Shown piece by piece: positions 40,401 to 49,017 of a stretch of DNA of 64,000 nt (positions are counted from its first letter, which is position 1; each line of letters begins with the position of its first letter). Below the pieces are notes generated by a model. That model was not told the origin of the DNA. It did not search any database and worked only from the letters and a program-made list of their open reading frames with translations. The stretch lies in contig NADL03000523.1 of the NCBI GenBank assembly GCA_002205965.3, positions 1,364,001 through 1,428,000 on the forward strand. The letters are read 5' to 3'. The DNA is from Kappaphycus alvarezii. Its lineage: Eukaryota; Rhodophyta; Florideophyceae; Gigartinales; Solieriaceae. Made by a program: the position numbers and the translations under genes.

Positions 40401-40868
40401 CCAAACGTGTCTTTTGAGAAGAATGAATTGGTTTTGTTACGTTCTGACGGCCTGGACAGCTTTAATAGATCGTCCTTACCAACTAAGTGGCGTCCGAAGT
40501 ATTTGGGGCCATTGCGAGTGCTAGAAGTAATGAGTCCTGTTACTTATCGTCTGGAATTGCCTCCCACGATGTCGCGAGCACATAATGTATTTCATGTTTC
40601 AAAGCTCAAGCGTTATCATCGCCCCGAGGGTGCCTCTGGCCCCCTTCCAGTCGTCATTGATGCCGACGGGGCTGTCGAACACGAAGTAGAGCGTATTTTA
40701 GACAAGACCCGAGAGAATCGCAGGATTTATTATCTTGTCCAGTTCACTGGAGAGTCTGAGTCTGAGGCTGAATGGATCGCGAAGTCTGATCTAGGGCATT
40801 GCAAGGAACTCGTTAAGGAATATGAGAAAGCGCTGAGGACATCGCTTTCAAAGAGCGGGCGAGTGTAA
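37296..40868 (+). CDS. pol: gypsy-1 Pol (PR-RT-RNase H-INT-chromodomain)
   Basis: 1190-codon frame, -1 relative to gag, probably expressed by frameshifting; no start codon need be used. Protease: LDPGATDNFITSEL (about 80-93) with DPGA instead of DSGA. RT: FEINLKSDSAPPVRPVIRLS, VCDFRALNKITIPDVTPLP, FSKVDLLGAYHQMRI (catalytic Asp) and IFLDDILVYS (FLDD, about 418). RNase H: VSTDASQFAVGATLEQDG, GDQELLAFMIALRDWE, FRTDHEPIRYL. Integrase: H-H-C-C zinc (SYCSRCHDCQVNK), VSMDFLTELP, ICDRDPKFRS, DGQSEVTIKT for D-D-E (about 831, 892, 928). GPY/F-like WRPKYLGPLRVLEVMS. Chromodomain at 1128-1180: EVERILDKTRENRRIYYLVQ, AEWIAKSDL. Its stop TAA lies inside the 3' LTR. All catalytic residues are present. Confidence 0.93.
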   Translation: MWCGVGTRTQMFNRRKQPEWVAGGRPWGQPKRPTPSLEAAHVNLNGDVPLRLSAIGTETAGNNEMYYDCVVGCVQSVGHLDPGATDNFITSELAQRACLEVRDFVTKVELGDGSETKTTGITNGIIGLDGCLSEQTLYVIELPEHTPLVLGRSWLREHNPIVDWSNCSLKVVLPGGSTKLIRPRQVPRHRSISLKTISIKRMRKMLRKGNVELFAVKVMPAEGKSKVAPELASLVGEYGEIFRDELPDELPPQRGVNFEINLKSDSAPPVRPVIRLSTDELAELKRQLKELVNKGFLRPSISPYGAPVFFVRKKSGDLRMVCDFRALNKITIPDVTPLPLISEALDHVSGATVFSKVDLLGAYHQMRIRDEDIPKTAIRTRFGSYEWTVLCFGLTNAPASFTRLLTTLLRDLNGECLVIFLDDILVYSRNMEEHKKHLRSLFDILRREQLFAKPAKCEFGSSSIEFLGHVVSANGIEMQANLKDAILDWPRPTTIRHVQQFIGLANYYRKFIRGYANILRPVSDILRSKTFEWGEEQENSFDALKKALTTAPVLAHPSSEKEFIVSTDASQFAVGATLEQDGRPVAYLSHRLTDAESRWCVGDQELLAFMIALRDWEVYLKGRKFTFRTDHEPIRYLQSKAKLSGRQARWLDTLQSFTYDTLHVPGKVNTVPDALSRRPDHDIRLHSIALGGALDEIRNAYPHDALAKELIEFFKDETPPSTPQGKQQAQNFKFENGTLLWIANDQSRVYIPNYGALRTNTIKAFHEPSHFHADKTYSAMTRQVYWRGMYDAVRSYCSRCHDCQVNKVKNSLPGGSLQPHDIPESCWHTVSMDFLTELPMDEDAFDSVFVVVDKLSKRAIFIPTTKAIDAPGAAQLLQQYLFAKHGVPRKFICDRDPKFRSKFWEGLTRIFEVDLNMSTADHPETDGQSEVTIKTLSGMLRASIQRSPNQWSRMLPVLEFEYNCSRSESTGLSPFEVDIGRVPLSVKTRSYSIEEVPSQSARELADRLEAYRILARDNIAAARAKQQHYANLRRDPNVSFEKNELVLLRSDGLDSFNRSSLPTKWRPKYLGPLRVLEVMSPVTYRLELPPTMSRAHNVFHVSKLKRYHRPEGASGPLPVVIDADGAVEHEVERILDKTRENRRIYYLVQFTGESESEAEWIAKSDLGHCKELVKEYEKALRTSLSKSGRV

Positions 40869-41151
40869 CCGACTTAGGGTTCTTACTGTAATGTACACCC
40901 TTCGACCAAGCTAGCTTACAGGACAGGCTGCCACGAGAACTTTTATGACTTTGGGCAATCGCCGTCGTCACCCCGACGGTGCGGGGCACGCCGACGGGAC
41001 CAACTCCCGAGTACCCAAATCGCTACTTAAACTGATGAGGCTAACTGTAGAGCATGGGATAGAAGGGAGGCAACACGGGCGGAACGACGAACGCTAGTGT
41101 AACGAAACGAACAACAGGGTTTTGGTAAACGACCACGCTTCCCCTGTTACA
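40864..41151 (+). repeat. 3' LTR of gypsy-1
   Basis: 288 bp, read as identical to the 5' LTR. The first five bases contain the pol stop codon. A purine-rich AAAGAGCGGGCGAG directly upstream (40850-40863) is the likely polypurine tract. Confidence 0.92.
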
Positions 41152-41156
41152 GTATA

Positions 41157-42219
41157 AGCTGGGGACAACTACGTGATTGCAGTGCAATACGTAATGATAC
41201 CTGGTGGAGCTAGCGTGTTGGTGGAAGAGCAAGAGCTCCGCTGTGTGGGCGATGAGGTTGTCCGAGAGGGTGATGCTAATAAAGGGATCGAAAGGCTATA
41301 TTGGGTACTGAGCAAACCGAGGGAATTTTGGGTTATTTTATTGTATGCCAGATGTGGTCGGTTGTATCCACTCCGCTAGTGCGTTGTGCGGGAGGAGTCG
41401 TCACTGATAGGTAACACTAAATAATAGCTGCACAAACTGAACGTAAGATAAAGTTAACCTATATGTCGCAAGACGATAATTTTAGCTGTCACGCGACTCA
41501 CAGACATATGGGGAAATTTTTGGGTTATTTTAATGCATGGAAGATGTGGTTGGTTATCAGACATGAGTGAACCCCGCTCCTGTTTGGACAGGGCTTACGT
41601 GTAATTATCTTTACTTCATGTATTATAAAGCAGGGCTTACGGTCTTTTGCTTGCCCTCTTCGAAAGTTTATAAAGTGGCCAGTCGCGTGAGATTATTGCC
41701 TGGCCCGGTTAGTTCTTAGCCGTATGGTCAGTCTTGCAGTGTACACGAGAGATACTCAATGAAGTAAAGTTTCTTCCCCTTTATTTTGAAACAAAGAGTC
41801 GCAAGAGTTTTTCGTCTTGGTTGGAGCTTATGTAGGAAAACGGGCAACCCATGTTTAAAATAGAAGTGATATTTCAATTGCTATCGCTATGGCTGAGGTG
41901 GCATTTCGGCATCATCAAAAGCTGGGCTATGCCATTTGGTCCACGTGTGCAGCTTCAGTGATTGGTCGTAGTCCGCAACATGCAGATATTTGCCTCCCCT
42001 ACAAAGCTAGTTAATTTTCGTGATCCTGTGGACTGCGCTTCCAATTGCTCTCAAGGTCTACTCTGGGGCGAGATGGTTGTGATTTGTGGGACGGAACCTC
42101 CATAACGACGTTAAGTAGAGAAAAAAGTTTCACCTACCAAGGCGGTCTGTTTTGAAGGTTAAAAGAGATTTGTTCTAAGAGATGATACAAGAATGTGCTG
42201 ATAGTAATACTTCAGGACA
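41157..42219. other. Former upstream region of the 34993-35895 ORF; two LINE-tail motifs
   Basis: Before gypsy-1 arrived this DNA lay upstream of the 300-codon ORF. Two reversed LINE-tail motifs occur 190 bp apart, at 41318-41375 (GGGAATTTTGGGTTATTTTA) and 41509-41562 (GGGGAAATTTTTGGGTTATT), both continuing into AGATGTGGT-GGTT. No other coding sequence is seen up to 42219. Confidence 0.45.
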
Positions 42220-43041
42220 GGCTTAAGTTTTCTCTCTTTCGTCGACCTCTCCTCCCCCGAAGGCTTCCGACTACTCCGCCGCCTAGCTTCCGCCGCTTCT
42301 TCCCACGCCTCTCCTTTTCACAACCTCCCGCAGAGCCATCTCGGTACTCGGGCAGCCCCTGAAGTCTGGCGAACCATGGTTTGCCTCCGTCTTGGTGTCC
42401 CCATCTTCTCTGGCACACAACCCTGCACCTATAGCGCCGCCGCCCACTTCCGCACTGTCCCCATCCTGGATTCCTACGGACACCACGCCTCTGCCTGTCC
42501 CTGCGCAGACGGCTCCATTTGGCGCCACAACTATGTTCGCGACCGCCTCATTTCCGCCGTATCACGATTATCAATTGGGGTTCGCCCTGTCCGGGAATGG
42601 ACCTTCCCGCAAGACTTGCCCCGACCCTCCAACTCTCGCCGGCGCCTCGACGTCTACATCCATGATGACCAGTTCTCTCCCGTATCGCAGGGCTACGACG
42701 TCATTGTCATTAACCCCCCTTCCGCTCCATACGCCCAACAGCGGATCCACACGCCCCTCGCTGCCCTTACTGCATCTAAGCGCGCGAAATCTCTTGGCTA
42801 TGGCCACCTCTGCGCCGAACTACGTATCGACTTCCACCCGATGGCTTTCGATATATACGGGTCTGCCAGTCGCGGTGCCGAACAAGGTCTGTCCAGAATT
42901 GCTGAGTATATCGCTCTACGGAAAGGCAGTAGCCCTGCCTTCGAGCGCGATCGTCTGTTCACGATTATCAGCTCGCTAATGCAACAACGAACTTCTGTCG
43001 CGATCAACCGACGACAACTCAACCGCTCCTGGCTCGGATAG
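42220..43041 (+). CDS. LINE C-terminal protein segment (RLE family 2), 5'-truncated
   Basis: Open frame without stops from about 42220 to 43041, its first ATG at 42376. It reads SSPEGFRLLRRLASAA and GTRAAPEVWRTMVCLRLGVP, then a zinc block LDSYGHHASACPCADGSIWR (C and H residues present) and HNYVRDRLISAVSR. The PD-(D/E)XK nuclease core is SNSRRRLDVYIHDDQF and GYDVIVINPPSAPY. Then SKRAKSLGYGHLCAELRIDF, MAFDIYGSASRGAEQGLSRI and NRRQLNR form the C-terminus. RT is absent upstream, so this is the 3' end of a truncated LINE and probably not expressed, but the nuclease segment has no lesion that I can see. Confidence 0.65.
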   Translation, partial: GLSFLSFVDLSSPEGFRLLRRLASAASSHASPFHNLPQSHLGTRAAPEVWRTMVCLRLGVPIFSGTQPCTYSAAAHFRTVPILDSYGHHASACPCADGSIWRHNYVRDRLISAVSRLSIGVRPVREWTFPQDLPRPSNSRRRLDVYIHDDQFSPVSQGYDVIVINPPSAPYAQQRIHTPLAALTASKRAKSLGYGHLCAELRIDFHPMAFDIYGSASRGAEQGLSRIAEYIALRKGSSPAFERDRLFTIISSLMQQRTSVAINRRQLNRSWLG

Positions 43042-43171
43042 ATTTTTCCCCTTTTGAGGGCCGCTAGCCCCCACTTTCCTGCTTGGTACAGTCTTCTTCT
43101 TCTTCTTCTTTCTTAAGTTAACATCAGCAACATCACGACAAAACTGGTTGAAGATGCCTAATGTAACGTGG

Positions 43172-43690
43172 AATTTGGGGCGTTTTTACTCCATGAAAAA
43201 TGAGGTCAGCTGTTTCCAGAGGGATGTCGTGATGAGCATAAAAGCTTACAATGTAAAGGATTGGCGGGAAGCCGTCTAAACACTAGAAAACTGGCTGGAG
43301 GCCAACCAACAAGCACACTGCATTGGACATCACTGCAGCTGCGGCATGACGTTGTGTTAAGACTTGTTTTACCTTTGCGTAAGTCTCCCCCTCGTAGCGT
43401 CATTGCGTGCGACGTCGGTTAGCAACGCTTGAGCGTCCGGGCGCCATCCTCCGAGAGTAGAGATAAGGACTGGGACCAGCCTACTTCTGGCGGAAGACGC
43501 GATGAAGGACTCGTATCTTCTGTGTTTCGCCGTTCTTGCTGCGCCGAGTGAGGTGAGCGGGTTGGAAGTCTTTACTCTCCTGTTCGAGGGCGCTAGGAGG
43601 TTGACGAGGGTGACCTCGAAGAAGACTGTGTTCAAGGAGACGAGATGAACGGGTGAAATGAAAGCACCAGAGTTAATCAAATCCGAAGTA
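43172..43690 (-). pseudogene. LINE L1 C-terminal fragment with 3' tail
   Basis: Minus strand reads FFEVTLVNLLAPSNRRVKTS, NPLTSLGAARTAKHRRYESF, IASSARSRLVPVLISTLGGW and RPDAQALLTDVARNDAT. A frame change follows and MSNAVCLLVGLQPVF ends the protein. The 3' UTR ends in the tail motif near 43172 (reversed CATGGAGTAAAAACGCCCCA, AATTCC). A CTT microsatellite lies just beyond (43086-43112). Confidence 0.65.
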
Positions 43691-43734
43691 TAATCAATTG
43701 AAAACTAACTGGCAACCGTTTGTTGCAACGACGG

Positions 43735-44213
43735 TGTCGCGCTATTCGGCGCTCCAGTTGGAAGTGGCCGAATTGTGGATCCCCAAGTCGAGGGATGTCC
43801 GGGGTTGTTGTTGATGGTTTTCGTTTTACTTGTCTTGTCATTTTTTCCATCCCCACCTTTCTCTGCAGGGTACTTATAGCCCCTCATCGATCTACAAGCT
43901 CTTCCCAAACTAAATGAAAAACAAACGCCAAGTATACAAAAACATTACACATTACTCAAGGACTCTAAAACCAGGAAAACAGCGACCCAAGAGAGGACAA
44001 TGCGGGAACCGATGGCTATGAAATGCGATACAGCGTGTGATACATCAAAGACCAAGTGTGACTGTCCGAGCACAAGCGATGACCACAGAATCGCGGGTAG
44101 CGCAATCCACGGCTTGACTTGAGCATGTAAAAGAGATGTCGGTAAAACTGATATTGTTGTACTGAAAGGAAATTGATTAAGTTTCACGATACATGTAATT
44201 GCTTCATTCGACA
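43735..44213 (-). repeat. Complete copia-4-type LTR in inverted orientation
   Basis: 479 bp reading, on the minus strand, from TGTCGAATGAAGC (44213) to AGCGCGACA (43735). It matches the 3' LTR at 49018-49510. It abuts a direct partial LTR at 44221. Flanking bases (GACGG left, CTGAT right) do not form a target duplication. Confidence 0.8.
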
Positions 44214-44220
44214 CTGATAG

Positions 44221-44418
44221 TTGGCGTTTGTTTTCCAGTTAGTTTGGGAAGAGCTTTTAGATCGATGAGGGGCTATAAGTACCCTGCAGAGAAAGGTGGG
44301 GATGGAAAAAAGGACAAGAAAAGTAAAAACGAAAAACATCAACAACAACCCCGGACATCCCTCGACTTGTGGATCTACAATTCGGCCACTTCCAACTGGA
44401 GCGCCGAATAGCGCGACA
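44221..44418 (+). repeat. Partial 5' LTR of copia-4
   Basis: 198 bp from TTGGCGTTTG to AGCGCGACA, the last 40 percent of the LTR. Matches 43735-43930 reversed and 49340-49510 direct. Confidence 0.8.
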
Positions 44419-44465
44419 CTGATCAGTGTCCTCCGTTTTGTCGCTGCAGATCAGGAAACGCTACT

Positions 44466-46600
44466 ATGAGCGGCCTGGAACACGTTCCCGCTAGCTCTGC
44501 TATCGATTTAAGCCACGGTCTTCCCAGTAACGCAACTGAAGATGTCAAGAGGGTTTTTGCCGAACACTGCCTCCAAGTTTACTCCGCAAAGGGATGTAGT
44601 GGTTCTTCGCCCTTGGAATTTTTCGCCGTCGACTTCAAGGAATTCTCCATTGCCGACTTTCGTTCTGTCAGCTTAGACACTCGCCGTGAACTTCGCGACC
44701 TCCTCCGCTCCCGTGGCGTCTATATACCGAAAGGAAGGAGTATCTCTATCGCCGAAGCTCTGCACCGCGTTGTCCAGGAAAAACTCGACTGGCCCGACGA
44801 TGATCCCGATCGTCCTTTGACAACCAACTCGCGCCCGCTCTCCTCAGCAGGCAGCAGGCAGAACACTCCCTCTGGCACTGGAGATGGCCAAAACACATCC
44901 GGAACGCCTGACCCTAACGATGCTATCGGCTGTAGGGACTCGAGAATCCCTGATGACACTCCGGGTACTGCCAATACCGCCGTACCTCATCGCCGATCGA
45001 ACATGGTCAACTTCTTCAAGGCCTATGGCAGTAATCCAAATCGCTACAGTGGGTCAACCATCGACAATTTTGACCGTAAGTTCGCAGTTTTTGTTGAGCG
45101 ATGTGAGCAGTCGGATATCTTCGGGGAGGACCGTCATAAGGCTTTCTCTATTATGCTCTGTGACAGCGCTAGTCAATTTTATTTTGACAGCTGTAAGGGA
45201 AAGGGAATGAACCTCGACGAAATAGCGTCCGCCGTTCGAAATCGCTTTCAAACCGCAGAGAGGACTAGGGCGCTGCTTCGAGAATGGGAGAGTCTCTCCC
45301 ATCCGTCCGTCATGGGCCGCAATTCCACAAAATCAGCTTCGGAATGTCTCGAGGTCCTCATCTCCCGGCTCTCCGACATCCAGTTGTCCCTTCCCATGGA
45401 ATACAGAAACGATAATATCCTGAAGGATAAGATACTTAACTGTGTTAAGGACGTTTCTTCTTGTCGTTTGGCATACGACAAGCCGGCAGACACTTTACAG
45501 GGCATCATATCCGACCTCCACGCATCTGTTGCCACGGAACCTGGGCGGAACCCAGATGACATCTCCGTCCATATGACTTACCGCAGGTATCACCGCCGCT
45601 TCCAGAGGAACACTCACCAAAAGGGGAAGATCTGCTTGGTATGCAAGAAACCGCGCTGTTGGTCAACCAATCACAGAACTAAGGAACGTATGGAAGCCCT
45701 CCGCAGAAACAAGACTATCAGACAGTTTATGACGGCTGTCAGTAGTGATGAAGAGGAGACAGACGACGACGCAGATTTGGCTGACGAGCTTGAGGACATC
45801 GCTTCACACATGATCAATGTTGACAATCCCAACCTCGAGGAGGAAGGCGGTCCCTCCGTCCACATGACAATTACCAAAGAGCATGATACAGTCTCAACAT
45901 TCGCTGCCCAGCTTTGTGAATCCGCCACAACCCACGCCTTTACCGGTCAAGTATACCAGCCCTCTCGCTACCGCCGAGAAATTTTCTACGGTGTTATGGT
46001 CGATACCGGGGCTGCAAGGGGGAGTACATCCAGTGAAGAGCAGTACCTTGCATATTGCCGACATGTTGGCAGGGTTCCAAAAATTGACAACACACGTTCA
46101 GCTACCTGTTCATTCGGGATTGGGTCTGCAAAGTCCAAAGGAGTTGCACGAGTTGATTTTCCTGTTGGCAATATCGTGCTGACATTCTACATTCACATTG
46201 TAAAAGAATACATCCCTCTGCTACTTTGCCTCTCCGACATGGACCGCATCGGTGTACACTATAACAATCTAACGGACCAATTGGAACATCGCGCCTCAGG
46301 CCAACATGCACCAGTTACGCGCAAGTTCGGTCACCCATTTGTCACCTGGAATGCCGTGTTGCAATGTTTCTTTACCGAGAGTGAACTAAAGCGACTTCAT
46401 CGCCGCTTTGGTCACCCGAGTACGGACAAACTGTACAACCTACTCGCCAAGTCAGATTTGCGACACGTTGACTACAAGACCCGCGGCATTTTGCAGAAGA
46501 TTGCTCGTACTTGTGGACCATGCCAACGATATTCACAGAAGCCCCGCCGCTTCAAGCTCACTCTTTTTGGCGACAAGCACTTCAACCACACTATCTATGT
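44466..46600 (+). pseudogene. copia-4 Gag-protease-integrase start
   Basis: ATG at 44466; open for 727 codons though the last 15 are out of frame. Gag occupies about residues 1-420, with a capsid-like part from 175 (MVNFFKAYGSNPNRYSGSTI, FAVFVERCEQSDIFGEDRHK) and a Cys/His cluster near 393 (CLVCKKPRCWSTNH). An acidic stretch follows (SSDEEETDDDADLADELED). Protease reads FYGVMVDTGAARGSTSSEEQ near 510 with DTGA intact. The integrase zinc domain near 640-695 reads LHRRFGHPSTDKLYNLLAKS and CGPCQRYSQKPRRFKLTL. At about 46597 the word TGTA is duplicated, shifting the frame. Confidence 0.85.
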
Positions 46601-46920
46601 ATGTAGATATTTTCTATATAGACGGCCAACCCGTATTTCATGTCGTTGACGAGTCCACCAACTATCAGGCGGGAAGGTGGTTGAAACGGGTAACAGCCGA
46701 CAATCTCTGGCGCGCGCTACGACTCTGCTGGATTGACGTGTACCTAGGTCCCCCGGATGTCATCGCCCACGATGCAGGTAAGAACTTCATGGCTAAGGCA
46801 TTTCAAGCTAACGCAGATTTTATCCATGTTGAGACAAAACCAATCCCGGTTGAGTCGCCGAACTCGATGACTGTGGTTGAAAGGTACCATGAGCCAGTGC
46901 ACACAGAGCCTACAAGATAA
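46601..46920 (+). pseudogene. copia-4 integrase catalytic core, after frameshift
   Basis: Continues the integrase in the +1 frame: YVDIFYIDGQPVFHVVDEST (first Asp), VYLGPPDVIAHDAGKNFM (second Asp) and MTVVERYHEPVHTE (Glu). All three catalytic residues are present. A stop at 46918 ends this frame and 47038 takes up the integrase C-terminus in another. Confidence 0.8.
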
Positions 46921-47037
46921 TCAGGGAAGAAGCCCCCACTCTAGACAAGGAAACAGCCTTACATTTCGGCCTTCAAGTCAATCAATGACTCTGCTGGGCC
47001 CAACGGGCTAGTTCCTACCCTCCTCGTATGTGGTGCC

Positions 47038-47490
47038 TTGCCCCGCCTCGGTCTTCCGACTGAGTCGCAGACGCCATCCATGTACCGAAGAGCAATGGCC
47101 GTTCGAAAAGCTACTGAAAAAATGTCTCAGTACTTTGCCAAGCGTCAAGTATCATCCGCACTTCGCACACGTAATGGCCCAGACACCTCTGAGACACGCG
47201 AAGCTCCGATTGGTTCCTCGGTTCTGGTCTACCGGACAAAATCAGACACCTGGGATGGCCCATTTAAGCTTTTGGGAACCGAAGGGGAAACGTGCACGGT
47301 ACTTCTACCCCACGGACCAACCAAGTTCCGCTCTACAGTTGTCAAACGATTCTTTACTGATAGCACGAAGAACTCTGACACACGCCGAAACTCTGCACCA
47401 CCGCCCCCTGCCGTGCATGGTTCCATCATTTCCACATTTCTAGCATCCGCGGTCACCAATGAGCGCTTTACGGAGTCAAGAAAGAAGTAA
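47038..47490 (+). pseudogene. copia-4 integrase C-terminal region
   Basis: Reads LPRLGLPTESQTPSMYRRAM, AVRKATEKMSQYFAKRQV and SVLVYRTKSDTWDGPFKLLG with TCTVLLPHGPTKFRSTVVKR, the usual tail between integrase core and RT in this copia group. It is followed by a TAA (47488) and the RT frame at 47503. Confidence 0.7.
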
Positions 47491-47502
47491 ATAGACGGAC
47501 TC

Positions 47503-48990
47503 ATGTCCCGAGGGGTGTTCACCCCAGTTCCAAGGTCTCATGCTGATGGTCATCGGTTGTACGGTTCTCGTTTCGTTGACCTTATCAAGAATGAAGGGAA
47601 ACCAGATGCTTTCGAAAAATCACGCATCGTGGTACAAGCCTTCAACGATAAGGGCCACGGACTCCTCACCCACGCACCGACTGTCCAGCGTGCGTCATTG
47701 CGACTCCTCCTCGCCTGCTGTGCTTCCGATTCGTCCCTACGCTTTTTCACTCGGGATGTATCTCAGGCCTATGTACAATCGGCTACCCCTGTGAATCGCC
47801 ATATCTATGTCCGCCCATCGTCCTGCCTCAGTTTCTCAAAGGACACTCTGCTTCGCATTAACCGACCGCTGTATGGACTGCCCGAGGCTGGTGTGCACTG
47901 GTTCCGAACCTATCACAAACACCATGAGGATCGCCTTCACATGAAAGCCGCCATCCACGACGTCTGCTTCCTCACGATCCCAGGCAGTTTGTCACTCAAG
48001 CCCGTGGAGATAGATAGGGCGAGGGGTACGACGTGCTTACAGACCGATGACACTGCAAATGCTGGCAATGGCGAGTTTATGAATCTCGAGGACACAGAAT
48101 CTAAGTCATTTGATTGTAAGCCGAGGGACATGTTGGTCGAGGGTGGTATGGTTCGCTTCAATGGGGCTGTGATCTCATTACAGGATGGCGTGTACAGTAT
48201 CACTTAACCTGACCATATCAAACGTCTGGCTGTTATCGAAGAAAACTGTGTCAGTAAGGACGAGTACGTGGCCCAACGCGCAAGGGGTGCATATGTCGCT
48301 GCAGTCTGTCGCCCAGATGTCAGCTACGCATTCTCTTTTGCGTCTCAGTCTACAACACCTGACAAAAAGGCGGCAAGATTTTTGAACCGCCACATCCGGC
48401 GCTGTCTTAAAGAGCCCTACCGCGGACTCAATTTTGTCCCTCTATACATTCAGACACTACGTGTTGCGGTGTTTGTCGATGCAGGGTTTGCAACTAATGT
48501 CGACTTCTCGTCGCAGCTCGGCTTTATCATGGTTCTCATGGACGCCTCTGGTGCTGCAAACACCATTCACTACGGAAGCACCAAGAAAAGACGCGTGACT
48601 CGCAGTGTCCTAGCAGCAGAACTTCTTGCCATGGTGTATGGTTTTGACGTCTGTTCTACTATACGTCTCGCAATCCAGTCTCTCATGAACTCACACGTCC
48701 CCCTCGAGATCTACACTGATAGCCGCAGCCTCTACGACTGTCTCGTCTCGATTAACACCACCACTGAGAAGCGCCTTCTTATTGATCTCCGTGTGCTGCG
48801 CCAGTGCTACGAGCGTCGTGAGATAACAGAAGTTTCGTGGATTCCGACGGATCAAAACCCTGCCGATGGGTTTACAAAGGAGCGTGCTAATTCTGCCCTG
48901 GATGCCTTGTTGCGCGACAACAAGTTGGTCCTCACCCCGAACGCTTGGATTGACCGCCCTCTGTCCACACCGGCTTGGGCGCAGAAGTAG
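47503..48990 (+). pseudogene. copia-4 RT and RNase H, one nonsense codon
   Basis: One frame with a single TAA at 48205-48207. RT: YGSRFVDLIKNEGKPDAFEK, HAPTVQRASLRLLLACCASD, FFTRDVSQAYVQSATPVNRH (catalytic Asp), LYGLPEAGVHWFRTYHKHH and TCLQTDDTANAGNG, where QTDD replaces the usual YVDD. After the stop: RGAYVAAVCRPDVSYAFSFA. RNase H: VAVFVDAGFATNVDFSSQLG, RSVLAAELLAMVYGFDV and LEIYTDSRSLYDCLV (D-E-D), ending WIPTDQNPADGFTKERANSA and AWAQK. Close to functional apart from the stop. Confidence 0.85.
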
Positions 48991-49017
48991 TTTCACTCGA
49001 ACATAAAGTTGGCCGAG

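Larger units (their letters stand above)
35916..41151 (+). mobile_element. gypsy-1: apparently intact Ty3/gypsy chromovirus
   Basis: 5236 bp with 288-bp LTRs that I read as identical base for base, GTATA on both sides (35911-35915 and 41152-41156), a primer-site candidate after the 5' LTR, a complete gag, a complete pol with protease-RT-RNase H-integrase and a chromodomain at the end. Identical LTRs and open frames mean a very recent insertion. The GTATA target lies 20 bp upstream of the 34993-35895 ORF, so the element now separates that ORF from its former upstream DNA at 41157 onward. Confidence 0.92.
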
